This document shows, one piece after another, positions 48,685 through 56,263 of a DNA stretch of 59,087 bases. The DNA comes from an uncultured Clostridia bacterium (lineage in GTDB: Bacteria; Bacillota; Clostridia; Christensenellales; Aristaeellaceae), in NCBI GenBank assembly GCA_937894675.1, contig CALCQO010000034.1:1-59087 (forward strand). The letters run 5' to 3'. A model generated the notes under the pieces. That model searched no databases. It was not told where the DNA came from and saw only the letters and a list, made by a program, of their open reading frames with translations. Position numbers and translations under genes: made by a program. How positions within the stretch are numbered: the stretch's first letter is position 1; every line of letters begins with the position of its first letter.

Positions 48685-48717
48685 AACGGTATTACAAAAG
48701 GAGGTTTGTGTTCAATT

Positions 48718-50349
48718 ATGCAGGAAATGTTTTGCTACCAGTGTCAGGAAACCGCGGGCAACACCGGCTGCACCAAGGCGGGCGTGTGCGGCAAGAAGGC
48801 GGATGTGTCCGGCGCCCAGGACTTTTTAATTTGGGTAACCAAGGGGCTCAGCGCCATCACCACGCGGCTGCGGGGCGAGGGCAAGCCGGTAACCAAGGCG
48901 GTGAACCACCTGGTCAGCATGAATTTGTTTGCCACCATCACCAACGCCAACTTCGACCAGGGCGCCATCGAGGCGCGCACCCGGGAAACCATCGAAGTGA
49001 TGAACGGCCTGCGCAGGCAGCTGAGCAACCAGGACAACCTGCCTGAGGCCGCCCAGTGGCATAGCCTGAATGAGGAAGAGTGGCACGACAGGACGCCCTT
49101 TATTGGCGTGCTGGCCACCGAGAACGAGGATATCCGCAGCCTGCGCGAGCTGGTGGTTTATGGTGTGAAGGGCCTGGCCGCCTACTCCAAGCACGCCAAT
49201 GTGCTGCTGAATGATGATGAGGAAGTGGACGCATTCATGCAGCGCGCCCTGGCGGAAACCATGGAGGAAAAATCCGTGGACGAGCTGGTAGGCCTGGTGC
49301 TGGAAACGGGCGAAGCGGGTGTAAAGGGCATGGCGCTGCTGGATAAGGCCAATACCAGCCGCTACGGCCATCCCGAGATGACCACGGTGGAGCTGGGCGT
49401 GCGGGGCAACCCGGGCATTCTGGTGTCCGGCCATGACCTAAGGGATCTGGAAATGCTGCTGCAGCAGACGGAAGGCACCGGCGTGGACGTGTATACCCAC
49501 GGCGAGATGCTGCCCGCCCAGAGCTATCCGGCGTTTAAGAAGTACAGCCATTTCGCCGGCAACTACGGCGGCGCCTGGTGGAGCCAGAAGGCGGAGTTTG
49601 AGGCCTTCGGCGGCCCCATTTTGATGACCACCAACTGCATCGTGCCCCCGCCGGAGAGTTATAAGGCGCGCCTGTACACCACCGGCGCCGCGGGCTTCCC
49701 CGGCAGCCCCCATATCGACGGCGGCATCGGCGAGGAGAAGGACTTTTCCGGCATCATCGCCCACGCTAAAACCTGCCCCGCCCCCAAGGAATTGGAGAAC
49801 GGCACCCTGGTCGCAGGCTTTGCCCACCATCAGGTGCTGAGCCTGGCGGATAAGGTGGTGGAGGCGGTCAAGTCCGGCGCTATTAAAAAGTTTGTGGTCA
49901 TGGCAGGCTGCGACGGCCGCCAGAAGGGCCGCAGCTACTACACTGATTTTGCCGAAGCCCTGCCCAAGGATACCATTATTCTGACCGCGGGCTGCGCCAA
50001 GTACCGCTATAACAAGCTGAACCTGGGCGACATCGGCGGCATTCCCCGGGTGCTGGACGCCGGGCAGTGCAACGACTCCTACTCCCTGGTGCTGATTGCC
50101 CTGGCGCTGAAGGATGCCTTCGGCCTGGAAACGGTGAATGAGCTGCCCCTGATTTATAACATCGCCTGGTACGAGCAGAAAGCCATCATTGTGCTGCTGG
50201 CGCTGCTGAGCCTGGGGGTAAAGAATATCCATGTCGGCCCCACCCTGCCCGCCTTCCTGAGCCCCAATGTGACGGATGTGCTGGTGAAGAACTTCGGCAT
50301 CGCCCCCAACGGCACCGTGGAAGAGGATATGGAGCTGTTCTTCGCCTGA
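48718..50349 (+). CDS. hcp: Hybrid cluster protein (hydroxylamine/NO reductase)
   Basis: A 543-residue Hcp, an iron-sulfur enzyme that reduces NO to N2O or hydroxylamine to ammonium and protects under nitrosative stress. The N-terminal cluster motif is Cys6, Cys9, Cys18, Cys24 (C-x2-C-x8-C-x5-C), the spacing of strict anaerobes. Hybrid-cluster residues are visible in GHDLRD, TNCIVPP, TAGCAKYRY, DAGQCNDSYS and the late Glu/Lys AWYEQKA. ATG 48718 is taken as start: TTG 48706 is too close to the SD AAGGAGG. The FNR box, the two regulators upstream and possibly the reductase at 6413-7456 form its likely control and electron supply. Confidence 0.95.
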   Translation: MQEMFCYQCQETAGNTGCTKAGVCGKKADVSGAQDFLIWVTKGLSAITTRLRGEGKPVTKAVNHLVSMNLFATITNANFDQGAIEARTRETIEVMNGLRRQLSNQDNLPEAAQWHSLNEEEWHDRTPFIGVLATENEDIRSLRELVVYGVKGLAAYSKHANVLLNDDEEVDAFMQRALAETMEEKSVDELVGLVLETGEAGVKGMALLDKANTSRYGHPEMTTVELGVRGNPGILVSGHDLRDLEMLLQQTEGTGVDVYTHGEMLPAQSYPAFKKYSHFAGNYGGAWWSQKAEFEAFGGPILMTTNCIVPPPESYKARLYTTGAAGFPGSPHIDGGIGEEKDFSGIIAHAKTCPAPKELENGTLVAGFAHHQVLSLADKVVEAVKSGAIKKFVVMAGCDGRQKGRSYYTDFAEALPKDTIILTAGCAKYRYNKLNLGDIGGIPRVLDAGQCNDSYSLVLIALALKDAFGLETVNELPLIYNIAWYEQKAIIVLLALLSLGVKNIHVGPTLPAFLSPNVTDVLVKNFGIAPNGTVEEDMELFFA

Positions 50350-50389
50350 GCGGTAAGATTGTGCAAGCGTTAGCCTAAGTGTGGGTTTC

Positions 50390-50485
50390 CAAAGGGGAAT
50401 CATTCCCCTTTGGTGGGGTATGGGGCAAAGCCCCATCACACCAAAACCGTCAGCAAAACAGCGAAGCGTATTTTGCGGTTCAAGC
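50390..50485 (-). repeat. Repeat family A, copy 6 (ends only, inner part deleted)
   Basis: Inverted copy keeping both termini: TTCCAAAGGGG...CCCCTTTGGTGGGG and GGGGCAAAGCCCC at one side, GCGAAGCGTATTTTGCGGTT at the other, with the chain of palindromes missing. It lies 40 bp after the hcp stop. Confidence 0.6.
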
Positions 50486-50611
50486 ACCCCTGCATAGAAC
50501 GCAAACTTAAAGCAATTTAAACGTATCACCCAAAAAACGGGCAATCACCGGAAACGCTTCCGGGTTTGCCCGTTTTCCTATTGCTTCCCCTTGTCTGCCT
50601 ACCGCTGAGCA

Positions 50612-50678
50612 GCACAGGGGACGTATCCCTATGTTTTCGTTGGTATTCCAAAGGAACACAGACTTACGTCCCCTGTGT
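50612..50678. repeat. REP-like palindrome (GACAGGGGACG type), intergenic copy
   Basis: Arms 50612-50625 and 50665-50678 pair over 14 bp (ACAGGGGACGTA core) with a 39-nt loop, followed by TTTTTATT on the plus strand. The same element, with related loop words, is inside the permease-ATPase gene at 52522-52582. The remainder of 50350-50827 shows a TATAAT at 50773-50778 as possible -10 for the next gene and nothing else. Confidence 0.65.
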
Positions 50679-50827
50679 TTTTATTCCCTGCCCACCCGGG
50701 CACCTTCCGTCCCAATCAACAATTGTTCGCCCGATGCGTTGCAAACGCAACGAAATATCCCTCACCTTCCGGTATAATCAAGGTGAATCTCCCGGGCAAG
50801 GCTGCCCGTTGAAAGGAAGGGAACCCA

Positions 50828-51796
50828 ATGAAACGAATGACCGCCATCCTGCTGCTGCTGGCGATGCTCCTCAGCCTGACCAGCGTGTCCGCCGAGGCCC
50901 CCGCCCCGGTGCGCCTGGGGGGCTTGAAGGGCGCCACCACCATGGGCCTGGTGAAGCTGCTGGAGGATAACGAGGCCAAAACCACCTTGAACACCTACGA
51001 CTTTACCATGGGCGTCACCGCCGATGAACTGACCCCCAAGCTGCTGCAGGGGGAGATGGACATCCTGGCGGTGCCCGCCAACCTGGCGGCGGTGCTGTAC
51101 AACAACACCAAAGGCCAGGTGAAGATGCTGGCCGTGGGCGCCCTGGGGGTGCTGTACATCGTGGAAAAGGGCGGCGAGACGGTGCAGTCCATTGCCGATT
51201 TGAAGGGCAAAACCATCTACGCCACCGGCAAGGGCACCACGCCGGAAATGAGCCTGACTTACTTGCTTTCGCAAAACGGCCTGGACATCAACCAGGATGT
51301 CACCATGGAATGGATGAGCGAGCCCACCGAGACAGTGGCCCGCCTGAGCACCCAGGAAGCGGGCGTCGCCATGCTGCCCCAGCCCTTCGCCACCGTGGCG
51401 CTGACCCAGGTGGAAGGCCTGCGCACCGCGCTGAGTCTGGAGGAAGAGTGGAACAAGCTGGACAACGGCAGCCGCCTGGTGACCGCCGCCGTCATCGTGC
51501 GCAGCGAGTTTGCTGAAAAGAACCCCGAAGCCGTGGCCAATTTCCTGAAGGATTATGAAAACTCCGTCACCTGGATCAACGCCAATGTGGCGGAGGCCGC
51601 GCCGCTGATGGAGAAATACGGCATTGTCAAAGCGCCCATCGCCCAGAAGGCGCTGCCCCTGTGCAACCTGGTGGCGCTAAGCGGGCAGGACATGAAGGAC
51701 GCCGCCCAGGGCTACCTGCAAACCCTGTTTGATCAGAAGCCCCAGGCCGTAGGCGGCCAGATGCCCGGGGACGATTTCTACTATGGCGCGCCCTAA
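50828..51796 (+). CDS. ABC transporter substrate-binding protein (NMT1/SsuA-like)
   Basis: A 322-residue exported protein with signal peptide (about 1-22, LSLTSVSA-E) and no lipobox Cys. The fold is that of NMT1/ThiY/SsuA binding proteins: VRLGGLKGATTMGLVKLL, ELTPKLLQGEMDILAVPANLAAVLYN, ADLKGKTIYATGKGTTPEMSL, and the hinge-side EAGVAMLPQPFATVAL. Such proteins bind thiamine precursors, aliphatic sulfonates, taurine or nitrate; the ligand here is open. ATG 50828 follows GGAAGGGAACCC. The stop overlaps the fused transporter gene by 14 bp. Confidence 0.85.
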   Translation: MKRMTAILLLLAMLLSLTSVSAEAPAPVRLGGLKGATTMGLVKLLEDNEAKTTLNTYDFTMGVTADELTPKLLQGEMDILAVPANLAAVLYNNTKGQVKMLAVGALGVLYIVEKGGETVQSIADLKGKTIYATGKGTTPEMSLTYLLSQNGLDINQDVTMEWMSEPTETVARLSTQEAGVAMLPQPFATVALTQVEGLRTALSLEEEWNKLDNGSRLVTAAVIVRSEFAEKNPEAVANFLKDYENSVTWINANVAEAAPLMEKYGIVKAPIAQKALPLCNLVALSGQDMKDAAQGYLQTLFDQKPQAVGGQMPGDDFYYGAP

Positions 51797-53177
51797 GGCG
51801 AAAACAGAAAATATCATCGCCGTGGCCGCGGCCCTGCTTGTGTGGCAGGCCGCGGCCATGGCCCTTCATCAGCCCCTGCTGCTGGCCTCCCCCTGGCAGG
51901 TGGCGGTGCGACTTACCACCATCTGGCGGGAGGCGGGTTTTTTTGCCAGCATACTCACCAGCTTTTCCCTGATTGCCCTGGGGTTTCTGCTGGGCGTTAT
52001 CGCGGGCATCCTGCTGGCCATTCCGGCAGCCCGCTTTCCCTGGGTGCGCGCCCTGCTCAAGCCCTATGTGGTGGCCATCAAGTCGGTGCCGGTGGCTTCC
52101 TTTGTGATTCTGGCGCTGCTGTGGCTGTCCTCCCGCAGGCTGTCCACCTTCATCGCTTTTTTGATGGTGTTCCCCGTCATCTACGCCAATGTGCTGGAGG
52201 GTATCCTGGCGACTGATAAACAGCTTTTGCAGATGGCCAAACTGTACCGTGTGCCTTTTGGCCGGCAGCTTGTCATGATATACCTGCCTCAACTGAAGCC
52301 CTTTCTGCTGGCGGCCACCAGCGCCGCCCTGGGCATGGCCTGGAAGGCGGGGGTGGCGGCGGAGGTCATCGGCCTGCCCTCCGGCACCATGGGGGAAAAG
52401 CTCTACGACGCCAAGGTGTACCTGAATACTGTGGATCTGTTCACCTGGACGGTGCTGATTGTGCTGCTCAGCGTGGTGTTTGAGAAAATCTTTCTCTTCG
52501 GATTATCCCGCCTATTCTCCGACAGGGGACGGTTCTCTGTGTTTTTTGGCACCCCCCGGAAACAATCAGACATATCCCCTGTGTTTTCTCCGGCGGACAT
52601 TCGTTTATCGCATGTGTCCAAGGCCTTTGAGGGCAAAGAGGTGCTGAAGGACATCACTCTCACCCTGCCCTTTGGCCAGCGCGTCTGCCTGATGGGCAAG
52701 TCGGGCCGGGGCAAGACCACCCTGCTCAACATCCTGATGGGTTTTGTTCCCCCCGACAGCGGCACCCTGCAAGGGATACCCCCCCGTGTCGCCGCCGTGT
52801 TCCAGGAGGACAGGCTATGCGAGGATTTTTCCGCCATCGACAACATTCGCTTTGTGACCGGCAGCCGTGTGCCCGAGGGCACCATCCTGCGGCACCTGCA
52901 GGCCCTTGGTCTATCAGAAGCGGACATCCGCCAACCCGTCCGCACCCTCTCCGGGGGCATGCGCCGCCGGGTGGCCCTTGCCCGGGCAGTCCTATACGAC
53001 GGCCAATTGCTGATACTGGACGAAGCTTTCAAAGGCCTGGACGGGGCGACCCGGGCCCAGGCCATCGCCTACGCAAACCAGCACACCCAGGGCAAAACCC
53101 TGCTGGCCGTCACCCACGAAGCCGAAGAAGCCCGCCTGTTAGGCGGGCAGGTGGTGGATTTAGGGGAGATGGGGTAA
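51783..53177 (+). CDS. Fused ABC permease-ATPase (SsuC/SsuB-like)
   Basis: A 464-residue fusion. Residues about 1-245 are a BPD_transp_1 permease (five to six membrane helices; KSVPVASFVILALLWLSSRRLS, and the coupling loop ATDKQLLQMAKLYRVPFGRQL). Residues about 275-464 are a compact ATPase: Walker A GKSGRGKTT, a Q-loop in AAVFQEDRLCEDFS, signature LSGGMRRRV, Walker B LLILDEAF, switch His in AVTHEAEE. The linker (about 247-268) is encoded by a REP-like palindrome also found upstream of the operon. Relatives in Clostridia usually have two separate genes, so the repeat may have caused the fusion. Start overlaps the binding-protein gene. The ATPase is short but keeps all motifs. Confidence 0.85.
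   Translation: MARPKAKTENIIAVAAALLVWQAAAMALHQPLLLASPWQVAVRLTTIWREAGFFASILTSFSLIALGFLLGVIAGILLAIPAARFPWVRALLKPYVVAIKSVPVASFVILALLWLSSRRLSTFIAFLMVFPVIYANVLEGILATDKQLLQMAKLYRVPFGRQLVMIYLPQLKPFLLAATSAALGMAWKAGVAAEVIGLPSGTMGEKLYDAKVYLNTVDLFTWTVLIVLLSVVFEKIFLFGLSRLFSDRGRFSVFFGTPRKQSDISPVFSPADIRLSHVSKAFEGKEVLKDITLTLPFGQRVCLMGKSGRGKTTLLNILMGFVPPDSGTLQGIPPRVAAVFQEDRLCEDFSAIDNIRFVTGSRVPEGTILRHLQALGLSEADIRQPVRTLSGGMRRRVALARAVLYDGQLLILDEAFKGLDGATRAQAIAYANQHTQGKTLLAVTHEAEEARLLGGQVVDLGEMG
52522..52582. repeat. REP-like palindrome inside a coding region
   Basis: Arms ACAGGGGA (52522-52529) and TCCCCTGT (52575-52582). The first part GACAGGGGACGGTTCTCTGT is a word met often as an interspersed repeat in Clostridia. 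It is read in frame as the polar linker between permease and ATPase domains. Confidence 0.65.
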
Positions 53178-53188
53178 GGGAACGGGGA

Positions 53189-53249
53189 ACGCTGGGGCTC
53201 CCGCCCCAGACCCCGGCAAGGGGTTTCACCCCTTGACCCAATCCTTCAT
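53189..53249 (-). repeat. Repeat family C, copy 2 (inverted)
   Basis: Inverted copy of 35928-35988: GCTGGGGC-CCC-GCCCCAG and CAAGGGGT-TTC-ACCCCTTG, then TGACCCAATCCTT. A second short piece, TTTCACCCCTTGACCCATTC, follows at 53391-53410, so the A repeat between them is flanked by about 20-bp direct repeats. Confidence 0.7.
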
Positions 53250-53290
53250 GTATAGGCTTCTGCGGCTTGACAGCAAACTGGATACCCAGC

Positions 53291-53390
53291 CAAACGCAAG
53301 CCCCGCTTGCGTTTGAGAGGAGGAATCCCGGCGCGTACGCCTCCCTTGGGCTTTGCCCAAGGGAAAGGCAGCAAAGGGCATTCCGACGAG
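53291..53390 (+). repeat. Repeat family A, copy 3 (truncated)
   Basis: Begins with CAAACGCAAGC-CC-CGCTTGCGTTTG, continues with the conserved GAGAGGAGGAATCCCGGCGC, and has a replaced last palindrome, CCCTTGGGC-TTT-GCCCAAGGG, where other copies have CCCGCAGGC-AAA-GCCTGCGGG. The new arms are still fully complementary. Confidence 0.75.
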
Positions 53391-53445
53391 TTTCACCCCT
53401 TGACCCATTCTTTGTTGATGAAATACTTGTCTTGACTATTGTTAG

Positions 53446-54021
53446 TTAACTGAACAGCTTCATCATCAGCGCGGCGATGGCCACAGCCGCCAGGGCAGAG
53501 CCTACCGCCAGCAGCAGTTTCTGGTACGGCCGCTTGCCCGCTTCCCGGGCTTTCTCAATATCGCTCAGATCCTTGCCCTCGGTGAAGGCGACGATTTCGC
53601 GGTAGGTTTGCACATCATGCTGTTTCTTGTGCTTTTCCACCTGATAGGCATAGTAGATGCCAACGCCCGCCAGGACGGCGTAGATGCCGGCGCCCCACCA
53701 CTTCAGCAGCAGGATCAGAGGCACAGGGGTAATCAGCAGGGCGATAAACAACAGGGTGAAGATTGCGCTGGTTTTCTGGAAATGGGCGTACTCCTGGGCG
53801 TTGATTTCTTTTTTCATGGTATCGATGTCTCCTTTGATTAAAGTATCCAGAGACACGGAAAATGTTTCGCTCAGCAGCAACAGGCTGCCAATGTCCGGGT
53901 AGGTCTTGCCATTTTCCCAGTTGGAGATGGATTGTCTGGATACAAACACCTTCTCCGCCAGGGCGTCCTGGGAAAGCCCCAAGCTTGCCCGGTACTTTTT
54001 GATCTGTTCGCCAAGTTTCAT
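53446..54021 (-). CDS. XRE-family regulator with membrane domain
   Basis: A 191-residue protein. Residues about 1-65 are a Cro/C1-type HTH (LGLSQDALAEKVFVSRQSISNWENGKTYPD) followed by LLLLSETFSVSLDTLIKGD, typical for Bacillota. Then come two adjacent membrane helices (TSAIFTLLFIALLITPVPLILLLKW, AGIYAVLAGVGIYYAYQVEK) and a third at the C terminus (LLLAVGSALAAVAIAALMM). It is thus a membrane-bound regulator of the kind often linked to stress or antimicrobial response. ATG 54021 follows AAGGAGGCGCGG. It is alone and flanked on both sides by A- and C-type repeats. Candidate operator sites lie upstream. Confidence 0.85.
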   Translation of the reverse strand: MKLGEQIKKYRASLGLSQDALAEKVFVSRQSISNWENGKTYPDIGSLLLLSETFSVSLDTLIKGDIDTMKKEINAQEYAHFQKTSAIFTLLFIALLITPVPLILLLKWWGAGIYAVLAGVGIYYAYQVEKHKKQHDVQTYREIVAFTEGKDLSDIEKAREAGKRPYQKLLLAVGSALAAVAIAALMMKLFS

Positions 54022-54080
54022 CCTCCGCGCCTCCTTTCGGCTTTATGCTAAGGGCATCGTTTCCATTCAACAATCAAAAC

Positions 54081-54122
54081 CCTTTGACATCGGGCTTTTT
54101 CAGCCTGTCAAAGGTGTTTGAC
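54081..54122. promoter_or_regulatory. TTTGACA inverted/direct repeat upstream of the XRE gene
   Basis: CCTTTGACA (54081-54089) and TGTCAAAGG (54106-54114) form a 9-bp inverted repeat with 16-bp spacing, and a third TTTGACA occurs at 54116-54122. About 60 bp upstream of the XRE start, so an operator for autoregulation is plausible; the sequence could also be a simple hairpin. Confidence 0.4.
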
Positions 54123-54160
54123 ATGGGGGATTATAACACAATTTTGTTATGAGTTGCGGA

Positions 54161-54224
54161 TTCCAAAGGGGACGGAATGAGCCGCCGAAGTGAATAGCGA
54201 CGCAACAGCGCAGCGCCTTTTGCG
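54161..54224 (-). repeat. Repeat family A, copy 7 (ends only)
   Basis: TTCCAAAGGGGACGGAATGA followed by GCGACGCAACAGCGCAGCG and TTTTGCG: the two termini of an inverted family A element with the inner palindromes lost, as in 50390-50485. It lies next to the direct copy 4. Confidence 0.55.
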
Positions 54225-54277
54225 ATGGGACGAGAGATGTACAATGTAGCTCCTTGTTTTTTATCTCTCGCCCTACA

Positions 54278-54575
54278 CCGCAAAAATTCGCCGCGCTGTT
54301 GCGTCACCGTGCCCTTCGCTCCTTTTCCGATATGCAAGCATATCGGAGGCATGCACTTCGGGACAGCTCCTTTCAATCGAAAGCAGGCTTTCGATTGCTG
54401 GGATACGGGGGCAAGCTGGGAACCGATACAAACGCAAGCCAGCTTGCGTATGAGAGGAGGAATCCCGGCGCGTACGCCTCCCGCAGGCAAAGCCAGCGGG
54501 AAAGGAAGCAAAGGGGATTCCGACGAGGGCTTTGCCCAGACCCACCAAGCAAAATGATTTCCCTTGGATCCCTCA
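54278..54575 (+). repeat. Repeat family A, copy 4 (full length)
   Basis: Full chain as in 36811-37110: CCGATATGC/GCATATCGG, CAATCGAAAGC/GCTTTCGATTG, CAAACGCAAGC/GCTTGCGTATG (one change), CCCGC/GCGGG, GGGC-TTT-GCCC. It lies just after the permease gene end (minus strand) of the Fbp-type operon. Confidence 0.8.
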
Positions 54576-54595
54576 GTTTTTATCCTAATTCTTGC

Positions 54596-56263
54596 TTATA
54601 TCACCGACACCCGGCCCTTGCTGAAGCGCATGAAAAGCAGCAGGGAGGCAACCGTGGTCAGCGTCAGGATGGAGGCCAGGGCGGCGGCGGTGCCGTCGCT
54701 CATGCGCATGACCTCCTGGTAAATAGCCACCGAGATGGTGGAGGTTTTGCCGCTATAGAGCATGATGGAGGAGCTCAGCTCGTTGATGCAGGTAATCCAG
54801 CTGAGGATGGCGCCCGACAGGATGCCCGGCAGCATCAAGCGCGCCACCACCTTAAAGAAGGTGCGCATGGGGGAAACCCCCAGGCTGATGGAGGCCTCCT
54901 CCACCGAGGCGTCCATCTGGTACAGGAACGCGCTGCCCGAGCGCACGGTATAGGGCAGTTTGCGTACCACATAGGAAATAATCATGATGGCCGCCGTGCC
55001 CGTCAGCACAATGGGCTGGCGGTTGAACGCCACAATCAGGCACACGCCCAGCACCGAGCCGGGGATAACGTAGGGGAACATCACCAGCAGGTCCATCACG
55101 CTGGCCACCTTGCCCTTTTTGCGCACCAGAATATAGGAAATCAGCATGCCGAAGATGACAATGAAGATAATGGCCACGGCGGAGAAATAATACGTATTGG
55201 TGATGTTGGTGGCCAGGCGGCTGAGGATTTTCTCGTAATTTTCCAGGGTAAAACCGCCGATAAAACCGGTAAAGTCGGTGCGGATGAAGGAGGAGACCAC
55301 CACGGTAATCTGGGGCAGCAGCCCTAGGAAGGCCACCAGCGCCACCGGCAGGGTAACCAGGGCGCGCTTCCAGCCGCGCAGCTCAATCTCCTTGGGCGGG
55401 CGAAGCGCCGTCATGGCGTAGTTCTTGCGCGCCACATAGAACTTTTGCAGCAGCAGCACGCTGAGGGAGCAGGCCACCACAATCACCGACAGGGTGCTGG
55501 CCATGTTGGCGTTGCCGCCAATCTCGCTCATGTAGGCGTCATACACCAGCACCGGCAGCACCCGGGTTTTGCCCTCGCCCAGCAGCATGGGGGTGCCAAA
55601 GTCGGCCAGGGCGGTCATAAACACCATCACCGCCCCTGCCAGCACCGAGGGCATCACCACCGGCAGCGTCACGGTAAACAGCCGCCGCAGCTTGGAGGAG
55701 CCCAGGTTTTCCCCCGCCTCCTCCAGGGAGGAGTCGATGCTGCCCAGGGCGCCGGACACATACAGATACACATAGGGAAACAGATGCAGGGTAAACACCA
55801 GGATAATGCCCCCCGTGCCGTAGATGGTGGGGGTTTTGATGCCGATGCCGGCGAACAGCTTGGTGATAAACCCGGCGCGGCCAAAGAGCAAGATCCACGA
55901 ATACGCCCCGATAAAGGGCGGGGACATCAGCGCCAGGATGATGCACACATAGATAATCCGCTTACCGAATATGTTGTAGCGGGTCATCAGGTAGGCCATG
56001 GGTGCGCCGATTAAAAGGCAGGTGAGGGAGGAAGCGAAGGTAATCACCAGCGTGTTCTTCAGCGCGTCCAGGTAGTACTTCTTGCTGAAGAAGGTGGCGT
56101 AGTTTTCCAGGGTCGCCCCGTCCACCTTCTTGGAAAAGAAGCTGCGGGTAAGCAGGGTGGAAAAGGGATACACCAGGAAAAACAGCATGGCCAGGATGAC
56201 CACGGCCTTGACGAAAAACCAGAAGTCAAAGCGCGGTTTTTTTAGCGAGGGCAGCTTGATCAT
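54596..56263 (-). CDS. Fbp-type ABC transporter permease (double-length)
   Basis: A 555-residue permease with about 12 membrane helices, two BPD_transp_1 halves fused as in FbpB/SfuB/AfuB. EAA coupling loops are visible as LEEAGENLGSSKLRRLFTVTLPVVMP in half 1 and VEEASISLGVSPMRTFFKVVARLMLPG in half 2. SfuB relatives import ferric iron; the 2-aminoethylphosphonate and phosphoglycerate systems have similar permeases. ATG 56263 overlaps the ATPase stop (ATGA). Last gene of the three-gene operon. Confidence 0.88.
   Translation of the reverse strand: MIKLPSLKKPRFDFWFFVKAVVILAMLFFLVYPFSTLLTRSFFSKKVDGATLENYATFFSKKYYLDALKNTLVITFASSLTCLLIGAPMAYLMTRYNIFGKRIIYVCIILALMSPPFIGAYSWILLFGRAGFITKLFAGIGIKTPTIYGTGGIILVFTLHLFPYVYLYVSGALGSIDSSLEEAGENLGSSKLRRLFTVTLPVVMPSVLAGAVMVFMTALADFGTPMLLGEGKTRVLPVLVYDAYMSEIGGNANMASTLSVIVVACSLSVLLLQKFYVARKNYAMTALRPPKEIELRGWKRALVTLPVALVAFLGLLPQITVVVSSFIRTDFTGFIGGFTLENYEKILSRLATNITNTYYFSAVAIIFIVIFGMLISYILVRKKGKVASVMDLLVMFPYVIPGSVLGVCLIVAFNRQPIVLTGTAAIMIISYVVRKLPYTVRSGSAFLYQMDASVEEASISLGVSPMRTFFKVVARLMLPGILSGAILSWITCINELSSSIMLYSGKTSTISVAIYQEVMRMSDGTAAALASILTLTTVASLLLFMRFSKGRVSVI

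Noticed and set aside
49438..50544. 368-codon minus-strand frame over hcp
   Set aside because: Shadow of hcp that runs into the repeat remnant after it.
54254..55327. 357-codon plus-strand frame
   Set aside because: Starts in a family A repeat and runs antisense to the permease gene; a repeat-plus-shadow artefact.
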